A DNA stretch of 45,669 bases from the NCBI GenBank assembly GCA_030446685.1, contig JAUJMV010000003.1:97206-142874 (forward strand), given 5' to 3'. Made by a program: the position numbers and the translations under genes. The notes under the pieces are model-generated. The model saw nothing but the letters and a program-made list of their open reading frames with translations. It made no database searches and was not told where the DNA came from. How positions within the stretch are numbered: position 1 is the first letter of the stretch; every line of letters begins with the position of its first letter. The DNA comes from Thermomicrobiales bacterium. GTDB taxonomy: Bacteria; Chloroflexota; Chloroflexia; Thermomicrobiales; CADCWN01. Of this stretch, positions 37,811 to 45,669 are shown piece after piece.

Positions 37811-37952
37811 CCACAAAGGCACAAAGACCGCAAAGATCACAAAACCGGGAACGAAATCCGGCCAACTTCGTCGGTGTCCTCAGACGTTCGACATTCGACG
37901 TTTGGGCTGTCGCCCCTTTGTGATCTTTGTGGTCTTTGTGCCTCCGTGGTTC
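37811..37952. repeat. Inverted repeat array, locus H (about 9-bp period)
   Basis: Left arm 37811-37846: CCACAAAGG, CACAAAGAC, CGCAAAGAT, CACAAAACC. Right arm about 37914-37952: CTTTGTG, ATCTTTGTG, GTCTTTGTG, CCTCCGTGG. Between them is a short TTCGAC heptamer pair (37886-37899) like locus A. The arms start 10 nt past the recJ stop and end 9 nt from the stop of the converging GalT-like gene. Confidence 0.85.
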
Positions 37953-37961
37953 GCGCCCACG

Positions 37962-39084
37962 CTATTCCTCGCTGAAGCAGGGGAAGATCGCCTCTGCGAC
38001 CCGGAAGGGGTCGGAGGAGACGACCGGGGCGGCATACAGCTCCATCGCCCCGAAGTCGGCGGTGCGGTTGGTCGGGTCGCCGCGGTCCACCATGCGCACG
38101 ACGACCGGGAAGTCCCCCAGTCCTCGCCCGTCGCGACGAGCGGCGGCAGGTAGATGACCAGGTTGAAGGAGGTCACGCCGAGCCGGTCGATCAGGCTGTG
38201 GAGGGCGGTGTAGATCGCGCTCGCCAGGGGCGCGTCGAGGCGCGCGCCGAGCAGGACGATCTCCTTCTCCTTCACCGGCGTCAGGTTCGCCAGCACGCGG
38301 ACGCCCCGGTGCGCCGTCGCCAGGCCGAGATCCCGGTGGACCGCGTGCCACTCCTCGAAGTAGTCGCGCTCGAAGGCCAGCCGGTGGATCTCCGCGCTCC
38401 GGCGCAGCGCCTCGATCTTGGCGTAGTGCATCCCCCGCGTCAGGCTCACCTGCGCGTGGCCGTGCGGGATCGACGCACCCGCCTTCCAGAGACAGTTCCA
38501 CATGAACAGCGGGTAGACCGCCCCGGATCGGCCGCGTGCGCGGCGGCCCACCAGCGCCCCGCCACGTCGAGGAAGTCGGCGACCGCCTCCTCGTCGAAGG
38601 CGAGCGGGTCGTGCTCATTGAAGATGATCACCCCGTGCGCCCCGTCGTACTTGGCGATGTTGGAGGCGGTGACGTCGCAGCGCCCGGCGATCCGCCCGAA
38701 GGGGTCCTCCGGCGTGTTGAGCAGCGGCTCGCAGAAGGGGTCGGGCGCGCTGCGGGCCAACTCCTCGTGCAGCGCGACCGGGATGCGCGCCTCCAGCGGG
38801 CGCTTGGCGCGCAGGTCGTTGAAGAGCGCGCCCTCCAGGGTCGCCCGGTTGGTCACCTTGACGACCTTCTGGCGCAGGATCGCCTCGACCGAGCCGAAGT
38901 ACCGCTCGATCCAGCGGTGCATCTGCGGCGGCGGACGCACCTCGCCGATCGCGCTGGTCACCTGGTAGAGCCGCGCGAACCGCTCCCGGCCCTCCTCTGG
39001 CAGCGCGGCGACGATCTGTTCGATGTTGAGCACGCTCGCGGCTTCGCGGGCCGGGCTCGATCCATGGCTGCGCCACTCCTTCAT
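37962..39084 (-). CDS. GalT/HIT-superfamily nucleotidyltransferase-like protein (frameshifted)
   Basis: About 374 residues after repair of two breaks: at the C4 run 38521-38524 and the C5 run 38114-38118, each by one added base. The key stretch is WKAGASIPHGHAQVSL, with the HxHxQ motif of galactose-1-phosphate uridylyltransferases. CEPLLNTPEDPFG, NIAKYDGAHGVIIFNEHDPLAF and LDRLGVTSFNLVIYLPPL are other landmarks, and it ends FPCFSEE. Start ATG 39084 is tentative; no strong ribosome site. In a metabolic context this could be a nucleotidyl transfer, but the specific substrate is unclear. Confidence 0.7.
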
Positions 39085-39905
39085 ACGGCCATACCGCCCG
39101 CCCAGGCGGGTAGGCGGCGCTCCGGCGACCACGCCCCCCGACCAGCGGCGGAACCGGACCACCTGACCCCCGCCCCGCCAGCGCAGATCGCGCGCCAGCG
39201 CCAGCGCGGCCCGCCGGTCGCGGTCACCCTGGCACGATCCCCCCTCCCCGCGGGTCCGGAAACTACGAGCCATTGCGCGCGGCACGCCGATCACCTACAG
39301 CACCCGAGGGGCGAAAAACATGAAAAACGCGAAACGAACCCGCCTCGGCGCCGCCCTTTCCTTGCGCATAGCAAGGAAATCCCGCGTCTTCGGCGCCGCT
39401 CGGACCACCCCCAAATCCCCCATTTTACCCCCACGCGCCCCCGGCGCCGCGCGCCGCCGCGGGGGCCGGTCGGGGCCGCCCCCCGCCGCGCCCCCGTCGC
39501 CCACGGTTCCCGCACCAGGAACCGGTGGCCGCCGCTGGTGGATCTCCCGAGACCCGGCAGGACCGCGCGCCACGGCCGGCGCCGCGCCCGACCTCGGAGA
39601 GACCCGCCATTCCGCCCGCGAATGGCTTTCACCGACCGGCGCGCGTGCTACACCGAGAGCGATCGGAGAGACCGCCGGCTCTCCGAGAGCGATCAGCGGG
39701 CGTTCCCTGCCGGCCGCCGACCACGCGGCCCTCCGTACCAGCACCGCTGCCACGGTCAACGCAGCCCCCGCCCGGCATGAGTCCGGCGCGCGCGCCGGAC
39801 CCCGGACGGCTCCCCGCAACGACCGTCGCGGCAGCGCGGTCGCGGTCGTCGGCAATCACCGCATCGCCAGCCCGAGGCATCCGCCGCCACGACCGGGAGC
39901 CTGTC
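39085..39905. other. Long gap without a supported gene
   Basis: It contains a TTTCCTTGC-GCATA-GCAAGGAAA hairpin (39357-39379) set between two GGCGCC sites, a 20-bp perfect palindrome at 39781-39800 made of TCCGGCGCGCG-type sequence, and a 12-bp direct repeat CCGAGAGCGATC at 39653 and 39683. Open frames here are GC-rich shadows. A promoter for the gene at 39906 is not evident. Confidence 0.5.
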
Positions 39906-40811
39906 ATGGACTTGCAGTTTACCACCGCCTGCCTCCCCTACTACCACCTCGGCCACAGCTTCGCGACCGCGCGCGCGCTCGGGTTGTCGAGCCTGGAACT
40001 GGCGCTGACGCCGGTGCTGCTGCACGAGGGCGCCGGGCGCGTCCTCTCCCTGGCCGAGCGGCACGGCGTCGCGGTCCGCAGCCTCTCGGTCGGCTGGGCC
40101 GGCCGCGCGCCGCTGACCCGCGAGGAGATCGGCGCGATCGCGCGCTTCGCGATCGCGCTGCCCGACTGCCGGGTGCTGGTGCTGCCGGCGCCAACGGGCG
40201 GCGTGACCGGCGGCCTGGGCGCGTACCTCAACCTGCGCGCGCCTTCGGCGACGCGCTCGCCGGCCGCCGGGTGGCCCTGACGGTCGAGAACGCCGCCCCG
40301 CCCGGCGTGCGCCGCCGGCCCGGGGGCCGCTGGACCACTTCCCGCAACTGCGCCGCTTCGTCGAGGAGTGGGACCTCGGCTTCACCTTCGACACGAGCCA
40401 CGCGGCGGGGTCGGGCTGGGTCATCACCGAGCCGTTGCCCCAGGTGGGCAAGCGGCTGCGGAACGTCCACCTCAGCGACTTCCGCTCGGAGTTCCTCCAC
40501 GGCGGCACGGAGAACTGCTGCCCGGCGGGCTGCGCGACCAGCGCCCCCACCTGCCGCCGGGGACGGGCGTGCTGCGCTGCGGGCCTTCCTGCGCGCGCTC
40601 CGCCGCCAGGAGTACCGGGGGCTGCTCACCCTCGATCTGCGCGGCCCCACCCTGCGCGCCTGGTGGCCGCCGACCGCGCGCGCGCCTCGCCGACGCGCTG
40701 GCCTTCTGCCGCGCCGCGCTCCGCGACGCCGGCACGCCGCGCGCCCCGCTCCCCGAGCGGCTGTTCGAGGCCACCGCGAGCAACGAGGCGGAGGCGGAGA
40801 ACGAGGGGTAA
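39906..40811 (+). CDS. Xylose-isomerase-like TIM-barrel sugar phosphate isomerase/epimerase (frameshifted)
   Basis: About 300 residues if repaired. MDLQFTTACLPYYHLGHSFATARALGLSSLELALTP is a typical opening. Then RVALTVENAAPP, DLGFTFDTSHAAGSGW, KRLRNVHLSDFR with His-x-Ser-Asp, and YRGLLTLDLRGPTL follow in other frames. These are the metal-site segments of the AP-endonuclease-2/xylose-isomerase-like superfamily. At least three breaks are present, one at the G5 run 40322-40326. Substrate unknown. Confidence 0.72.
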
Positions 40812-40890
40812 GGCGTGGAGCGCGGGAGGACGGGCGAAGCAGGGAGCGACGCCCATACCGGGGCGCCAGGGAACCGGAAGGCGGCGCCCC

Positions 40891-40918
40891 GTCATCCCGA
40901 GCCGCGGCGCAGGATCGG
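40891..40918 (+). repeat. GTCATCC-type dispersed element, copy 3
   Basis: GTCATCCCGAGCCGCGGCGC then AGGATCGG. It lies in the 40812-41128 gap; the same gap has no gene. Confidence 0.5.
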
Positions 40919-41128
40919 CCCCCGCGGCGCCTGCGTGGCGGTCGGCCCAATCGCGCGCCAGGGAAATCGATCCCGCGCCGCCGCCCAGGCTGACGGGGGA
41001 AGCTCTTGCCCCATCATCGTTAGCGGCGCGGTCGGTGCGAGCCGCGCGCGGCTCGCCTGAAACGCGCGGGGGACCCGAGGGGCGTATTACCGAACGGGCG
41101 GACGGGCCACGGGTACGGGTGGGGAGCG

Positions 41129-41980
41129 ATGGCGGCGCGGGAGTTGGGCCACGAGTTGACGCCACACACGGCCGGGACCGCGCGCTGGCCCGTCTGGTTC
41201 TTCTTCGGGCTGGTCGGCGCCTCGATCGTCGGGCTGGTGGCGGCGCCCTGGCCGCTGGCGGAGAAGCTCTACACGATCGTGCACGGCCTCTGCGCCCAGC
41301 GGCCCAGCCACTCCTTCGCGTTCGGCGGCGCCCGCCTGCCCTTCGACGCGCGGATGACCATCTACGGCGGGACGCTGCTCACCGCCCCTTCCTGCTGGCG
41401 CGCGGCCCGACCCGCGCGATCCGCCCGCCCCGCCGCTCGGTCGTCGCCGCGCTGGTCCTCTTCATCGCGCGTGATGGGGGCCGACGGCCTCAACTCGACC
41501 TTCAAGGACTTCGGCGCGGTCTACCTCTACGAGCCGGACAATCGCCTGCGCCTGGCGACCGGGTTGCTGATGGGGACGACGGTCGGCGTGGTGCTCGGCT
41601 ACCTCCTCAACGTCACCCTCTGGAGCCGGGCAAGCGAGACGCGCGCTGCTGGCGGGCTGGCGCGAACTCGGCGGCCTGCTGCTGCTCGAAGGCGCCTTCT
41701 TCCTGCTCATCCTCTCCGGCTGGGGCGCCCTCTACCTGCCGGTCGCGCTGGCCTGGTCGCGCCGACCCGCGAGGGATCGGGCGGTCGCGGTCGGCGCGGT
41801 GACGGCGCTGGCCCTGACCTTCCTGGTCCTGCTCTACGGGCGCGAGAACCGCTTCGCCCGCCTGGCCGATCTCGCCGGCTTCGCCTCCGCCGCGGAACGT
41901 CCTCCTCGGCTACGCCGTGCTGGCGCTGATCGCCGCCGGGCGCTTCTACATCGACGCGAGACGATCGATCGACGCTGCAG
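41129..41980 (+). CDS. DUF2085-like multi-pass membrane protein (frameshifted)
   Basis: N-terminus: WPVWFFFGLVGASIVGLVAAP (TM1), then LYTIVHGLCAQRPSHSFAFGGARLPFDARMTIYGG, which matches the Cys-His-rich loop of DUF2085 proteins. Later frames give GLLMGTTVGVVLGYLLNVTLW, LLLLEGAFFLLILSGWGALYLP, TALALTFLVLLYGRENRFA and VLLGYAVLALIAAGRFYI, giving five or six membrane segments. Breaks include the C4 run 41385-41388. GGGGAG lies 2 nt before the ATG. The 3' end is uncertain. Function unknown. Confidence 0.62.
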
Positions 41981-42289
41981 CATGCCGTCACCCGGTCGGC
42001 GCGCGCCACCGAGCGCGCGCCCGCCTCGCCGACGTCGCCGTTCCCGGCACGCCGCTGCCACCCCCTGCGTGTCGGGTGCCGCACGAGGAGCGGCCGCGCC
42101 AGGCAGGAGCTCGCCCCGTGCCGGGCCGCGGCTCGACTGGCAGGTGGCGATCGTCACCGCCGGGTGAGAACTTCGCCGCCACGCTGCCGGGCGCGCGGGG
42201 GGCCTGGCGCCGGCCGACGCCATCCTGGACCTGGCCCCACAGGCTCAGCGCCCCGTCTGGTGACGCGCTGGCGGCGACGATCGTCTGAT

Positions 42290-43204
42290 CGTGGCGCCGC
42301 GAAGGCGGCTCAGCGCGTCCGAACCTGGTGCGCCGTCAACTTGGAAGAACTCGGCGCTTTACCTACAAGCCTGGCACCCACATCAACGATCGCCGCTGAA
42401 GATGGGGGCGAGGGTCTCGTCACGTCCGAACCCGGGCTGGTCGACCTCTTCCGAGACGCCGAGGCCGATTTCGGGCGACGATCGCGATGAGCCGGACTCT
42501 CCCTGGGAGAAGCTGACGCCCGCGCTGGCCCGCACGCTCGGCGCGGTGACGACCGAGCGCCCTTGTCGAACGGGTCGCAATGGTTCGCCGAGCGCGCGCC
42601 GATCACGCGTAGCGCCGCCGAGGCGCTTCCACCTGAAGCGCGCAAAGAGGACGTGGAGGTCCACGAACGCCGCGACCTCTCAAACGCACGGGCGTCCGCT
42701 CACCCTGGGCGCCGACGCATTTCGGCCCCACGCCCGCGCGCCTCCGCGACGGCCGCACGCTCACGAACCTGGCCCGCGCCTGGCTGCGACCTTACCTGCA
42801 AGAGCATCAACGATCGCAAGAGCGAGTGGCGCACGAACCCCGCGCACTTGAGGTGGGATGCGCCGGGTCTGCCCGTGGAACTCGACCAGGGATCTTCGTA
42901 CACCGGCCGATCAGGATCGCGCAAAGAGGGTCGCGCTCTACCTCATGGCGGCCAACGAGCGTCGGGGCGATTATTCGTGAGCGGCGCGGTCTACCTGCCG
43001 TCGAGCGATCTGGTGGTCGTCGAAGGGCGCACGATCGAGCAGATCGTGGCCGAATTCGGAAGCACCACGGCCCGCCCGCCGCCACCATCGAGGCGATCTA
43101 CTCCGAGCGTGATTACCACCGAGGGTGGGCACAAGCCGCGCGCGGCCCGGCAAGGGCTACTACATCGACACCTTCGCCGATTCACCGAACGGCGACGCCG
43201 GATA
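42290..43204 (+). pseudogene. Degraded or heavily frameshifted coding remains
   Basis: Protein-like scraps shift frame repeatedly: DEPDSPWEKLTPALARTLGAVTTERP, LRDGRTLTNLARAWLRPYLQEHQR, GAVYLPSSDLVVVEGRTIEQIVAEFGS, AATIEAIYSERDYHRGWAQAARG and GYYIDTFADSPNGDAG before TAG at 43202-43204. No family is recognised. I cannot separate sequencing error from real decay. Confidence 0.3.
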
Positions 43205-43267
43205 GCTCCGGCAGGGACGGTCCTCCCCTCTCCCAGTGCCGCCCGCAGGCGGCGGGGGTGAGGGCGC

Positions 43268-44377
43268 TCAGGCCGGCAGCAGGCGCCGCACCGCCTCCGG
43301 CAACTCGGCGAGCGCGTGGACGATGCCGTCGGCCGAGTGCTGCAGCATCAGGTTGCGCTCCTCGGCACCGCGCGAGCCCGTGACCCAGCGGACCGCCCCC
43401 GAGTAGTAGAGCAGCACCCGGCGGTCGAGCCCCCGCGCCACCCCCTGCAAGGCGGCCGAGCCGGCGTCCATGTCCGCCCCGTCCCCGAGCGTCACCACCA
43501 GGGCGGCCCCGACCGTCCTGGCGATGTCGAGCCGGACCGCCTCATCGAGCGCCCGGTGCGGGTCCGCGTACCGCTCGGCGACCGTGATCTCGCAGGGGAG
43601 ATCGGCCTCACGCAGGGTGCGCGCCGCCCCCTCCACCAGCAGCCGCTGCCACTCGTACTGCCCCCCGCCGAACTCGAGGTGGACGCGCGGCCGGCGCCCC
43701 GGCGGCGCGTCCGGCGCCGGCAGCGGCTGCGTGAACTGGCCGGGGTCGCGGACGAGCTCGCTCGCCGCGTCGGCCAGCCGCTCCCGCAGCGTCGTGATCC
43801 CCATGTCCTGCGCCCGGCGGTAGAGCCGGCGGCGGTCACCGGGGCCGAGCGGCGCGATCGTCGCCTCTTTGAGGACCGCCGGCGCGATCGCGCAGAGGAT
43901 CGGGTCAAGCGGGTAGACCCAGCCCCAGGGGTCGAAGCGGTAGTCGATGAAATCGTTGACGACCGGCATGATCGGCCGCCCGAGCGCGGCGGCGTACCCG
44001 ACCTCGAAGCAGACCCCGCTGTCCTTCTGCGGGTCGTTGAGCAGCGCGACGACGGCGTAGCCGCGCCGGATCGCCGCCACGTCCAGCCGGTAGATCTGCT
44101 CGGTGACCAGGCCGGCCCCGGCGGTCGGGTCGACCGCCTCGTTGCTGTCGCGGAACGGCAGGAACGCCAGGCCGCCGCCCGAGCGGAAGCCCTGCTCGGC
44201 CAGGCCCCGGCGCAACCCGCGCACCAGCGCCTCCTCGGCCGTCGCGCTGAGCAGCCGCCCGGCGTACTCGAAGAGCTTGGTGGCGAGATAGACCGGCGCG
44301 CGGCCCTGGGCCAGCGCGACCAGATCGGGCCGCCGCGGTTCACCATTCACCAGTGGGTCGGGAGACAGGTTCGTCAC
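43268..44377 (-). CDS. Nucleoside 2-deoxyribosyltransferase-like protein
   Basis: A 369-residue protein. The N-terminal half is a nucleoside deoxyribosyltransferase-like domain: APVYLATKLFEYAGRLL, YAVVALLNDPQKDSGVCFEVGYAAALGRPIMPVVND, with the likely nucleophile Glu125. In that family the enzyme moves deoxyribose between bases. The C-terminal half (VHLEFGGGQYEWQRLLVEGAARTLREADLP..AALVVTLGDGADMDAGSA) resembles a second, diverged copy. GTG at 44377 has GAGAGG 8 nt upstream; a longer frame is not family-like. Unlike genes to its left it is intact. Confidence 0.8.
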   Translation of the reverse strand: MTNLSPDPLVNGEPRRPDLVALAQGRAPVYLATKLFEYAGRLLSATAEEALVRGLRRGLAEQGFRSGGGLAFLPFRDSNEAVDPTAGAGLVTEQIYRLDVAAIRRGYAVVALLNDPQKDSGVCFEVGYAAALGRPIMPVVNDFIDYRFDPWGWVYPLDPILCAIAPAVLKEATIAPLGPGDRRRLYRRAQDMGITTLRERLADAASELVRDPGQFTQPLPAPDAPPGRRPRVHLEFGGGQYEWQRLLVEGAARTLREADLPCEITVAERYADPHRALDEAVRLDIARTVGAALVVTLGDGADMDAGSAALQGVARGLDRRVLLYYSGAVRWVTGSRGAEERNLMLQHSADGIVHALAELPEAVRRLLPA

Positions 44378-44588
44378 AATAGCGTCCTCTCGCGGAAACG
44401 ATGCGGAAAGCCAGCCCTCGGAACGGATGGGGCAGGGGCCGCGAAGGGAACCAGCCAAAGGGATCGGCGAATCTGACCCGGCAGGAGGCAACATGCCGCC
44501 CGCCGCCGCGCGCTACCCCGCGCCATACATCACCAGGATCGCGCTAGGGCCTCTACCCCCGCGCCGCCGTCGCGCCATCCCCGCCGCC

Positions 44589-44594
44589 ATTATA
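44589..44594 (-). promoter_or_regulatory. -10 box candidate before the deoxyribosyltransferase gene
   Basis: TATAAT on the minus strand, about 210 nt upstream of the GTG at 44377. No matching -35. No gene lies in 44378-44660. Confidence 0.35.
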
Positions 44595-44660
44595 CACACC
44601 CCGACCGCCCGCACCGCGCTCCGTGGCCGAATGGCTTGGGCGACCGCGCGGGGCATTGAC

Positions 44661-44694
44661 GAAGCGCCGGCCCCATTATGTGGGCCGGCGCTTC
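44661..44694 (-). terminator. Hairpin after the VOC gene
   Basis: GAAGCGCCGGCCC paired with its complement (44661-44673 and 44682-44694) around an 8-nt loop. It lies 59 nt past the VOC stop. No T-run. Confidence 0.55.
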
Positions 44695-44752
44695 GCCTTC
44701 GGAAACGCCTGCCACCCATCACACGGCGACAGGCGGACGACGCGTCCCGCTC

Positions 44753-45109
44753 TCAGCCCTTCGGGGGCTCGAAGAGCTGGAGGTCGTTCCCCTCGGAATC
44801 CTTGAAGGTGGCGATCCGGCCCCAGGGGTGCTCGCTGATGCCCCCGGCGAAGGTGACGCCCTGCTGCTGCAAGTTGCGCACCGTCGTATCCAGCCCGCCT
44901 TCCGGCTCGAACGTCACCACCGCGCCGCCGTCCTGCCGCGCCCCGGCGGGCGCGCGCCCGTTCAGCCCGATCCGCAGCCCGTTGGCGTCGAACTCGGCCC
45001 ACTGCTCGTTCTGCTTGACGTTCTTCAACCCCAGCGTCTTCTCGTAGAACCCGACCGCCCGCTGCAAGTCCTGCACGGGCATCCAGACCATCGCCACACC
45101 CTCGACCAT
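44753..45109 (-). CDS. VOC/glyoxalase-superfamily protein
   Basis: A 118-residue single vicinal-oxygen-chelate module pair (beta-alpha-beta-beta-beta twice): MVWMPVQDLQRAVGFYEKTLGLK, GGAVVTFEPEGGLDTTVRNLQQQGVTF, and IATFKDSEGNDLQLFEPP. Metal-binding Glu in LQLFE is the usual position. Start ATG at 45109 has AGGAGG 8 nt upstream. Substrate unknown: could be lyase or resistance-like. Confidence 0.85.
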   Translation of the reverse strand: MVEGVAMVWMPVQDLQRAVGFYEKTLGLKNVKQNEQWAEFDANGLRIGLNGRAPAGARQDGGAVVTFEPEGGLDTTVRNLQQQGVTFAGGISEHPWGRIATFKDSEGNDLQLFEPPKG

Positions 45110-45268
45110 CGGCCTCGCCTCCTGTCCGCTCGGGCGCACGCCGACCCTACAGCCGCGCGCGGCCGCCCTACCGCCCCGCCTGTTCGCACCCCGCCCGGTC
45201 ATCTCGCACGCGATGTGCCACTGCGACTGACAGTTGCGACCATCGAGTACGCGACGACATCAGACCGG

Positions 45269-45520
45269 TTACGCCTGGGGGTCACGGCCCAGGAGGGGGG
45301 ACCGCGCAACCGCCGCGCCGACCGGGACGAAGCCCGCGCCGGGGTGGTAGTCGGCAGACTGGTGGCGGAAGTAGGTGCTGTAGAGGCCGGCGTACTGGCC
45401 GCCGCGCCGCAGCAGTGCCTCGTGGTCGCCCTCCTCGACGATCCGCCCGCCTTCCAGGACGACGATCCGGTCGGCCCCCTGGATGGTGGAGAGGCGATGG
45501 GCGATGACGATCCCGACGAC
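45269..45520 (-). CDS. ABC transporter ATPase, C-terminal fragment
   Basis: Only the end of an exporter-type ATPase domain remains: [33 protein letters not shown], including the H-loop His, then about 50 residues to the stop. Normal family sequence ends abruptly at about 45520-45540, where the sequence instead fits a gene on the other strand. It is either a real rearrangement or a chimeric join. Confidence 0.75.
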   Translation of the reverse strand, partial: VVGIVIAHRLSTIQGADRIVVLEGGRIVEEGDHEALLRRGGQYAGLYSTYFRHQSADYHPGAGFVPVGAAVARSPLLGRDPQA

Positions 45521-45524
45521 GCCG

Positions 45525-45669
45525 GGTGCGCTGGCGCGCTGCTCGGGCTGGGGCGCGTGGCCCACCTGCGCGGCGAGTACGCCCGCGCCACCGCCCTCCT
45601 GGAGGAGGGGCTGGCGCTGTGCCGGGCGGCGGGCGACGACGAGGGGTGCATCTGGCTGCTCAGCACCCT
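45525..45669 (+). CDS. TPR-type regulator, internal fragment
   Basis: The open plus-strand frame reads [44 protein letters not shown], a TPR helix pair typical of the TPR tail of LuxR/adenylate-cyclase-type regulators. It runs off the window end, and its beginning is lost at the junction with the ABC fragment. Confidence 0.6.

Noticed and set aside
44618..44650. tRNA-like GTGGCCGAATGG segment
   Set aside because: Looks like a D-arm of a class-II tRNA, but no acceptor, anticodon or T-arm can be completed.

Overview
High-GC bacterial window, most likely from Chloroflexota, perhaps a Thermomicrobia/Sphaerobacter-like lineage. This is an inference from GC content, the paired 'EYHPEN...VLLGQLG' surface repeats at 4.2-5.5 kb and gene content; no rRNA, tRNA, transposase or CRISPR array was seen.

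Layout. 0.1-1 kb: a small hypothetical gene and a hicA-hicB toxin-antitoxin pair. 1-8.5 kb: aconitase (acnA), a secreted repeat protein fused to a histidine phosphatase, a ThuA-like protein, miaA and an L,D-transpeptidase. 8.7-10.8 kb: an S9 prolyl-oligopeptidase-type peptidase. 11.2-15.4 kb: two genes with in-frame TGA that I read as selenoproteins (a deiodinase-like thioredoxin-fold protein and a thioredoxin-like protein with a C-terminal TPR-like part), with a DinB-like gene and guaB. 15.6-17.4 kb: orphan parA and an AbrB/PIN toxin-antitoxin pair. 17.4-24.6 kb: a co-directional minus-strand run fabF, NERD-like membrane protein, holB, ricT, pfkB-type kinase, enolase-superfamily enzyme. 24.9-30.4 kb: small zinc-ribbon and helical proteins, a self-contained 61-residue transcription unit, a single-domain response regulator, a PIG-V-like glycosyltransferase and two membrane-anchored proteins. 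30.6-43.2 kb: SDR, zinc alcohol dehydrogenase, SRPBCC, GalT-like, TIM-barrel isomerase and DUF2085-like genes, nearly all interrupted by single-base frameshifts, around an intact recJ. 43.3-45.7 kb: nucleoside deoxyribosyltransferase-like gene, a VOC/glyoxalase protein, and an ABC-transporter 3' end butted against an oppositely oriented TPR fragment.

Two signals stand out. First, eight intergenic gaps carry short tandem repeats with a 7-bp (once about 9-bp) period, usually as two inverted arms that could fold into long hairpins. The unit sequence differs at each locus, yet every array lies within about 10 nt of a gene's stop codon, or contains it. Four consecutive gaps of the fabF-to-pfkB run each have their own version. 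Second, both candidate selenocysteine codons sit exactly at a redox-active position and are followed by a hairpin that fits the bacterial SECIS model.

The frameshifts I could reconstruct in the 30-43 kb segment are almost all missing single G or C bases in G/C runs. This points to uncorrected sequencing error rather than gene decay, although recJ in the middle is intact. Start codons were chosen by Shine-Dalgarno spacing; everything is read by eye, without database searches.
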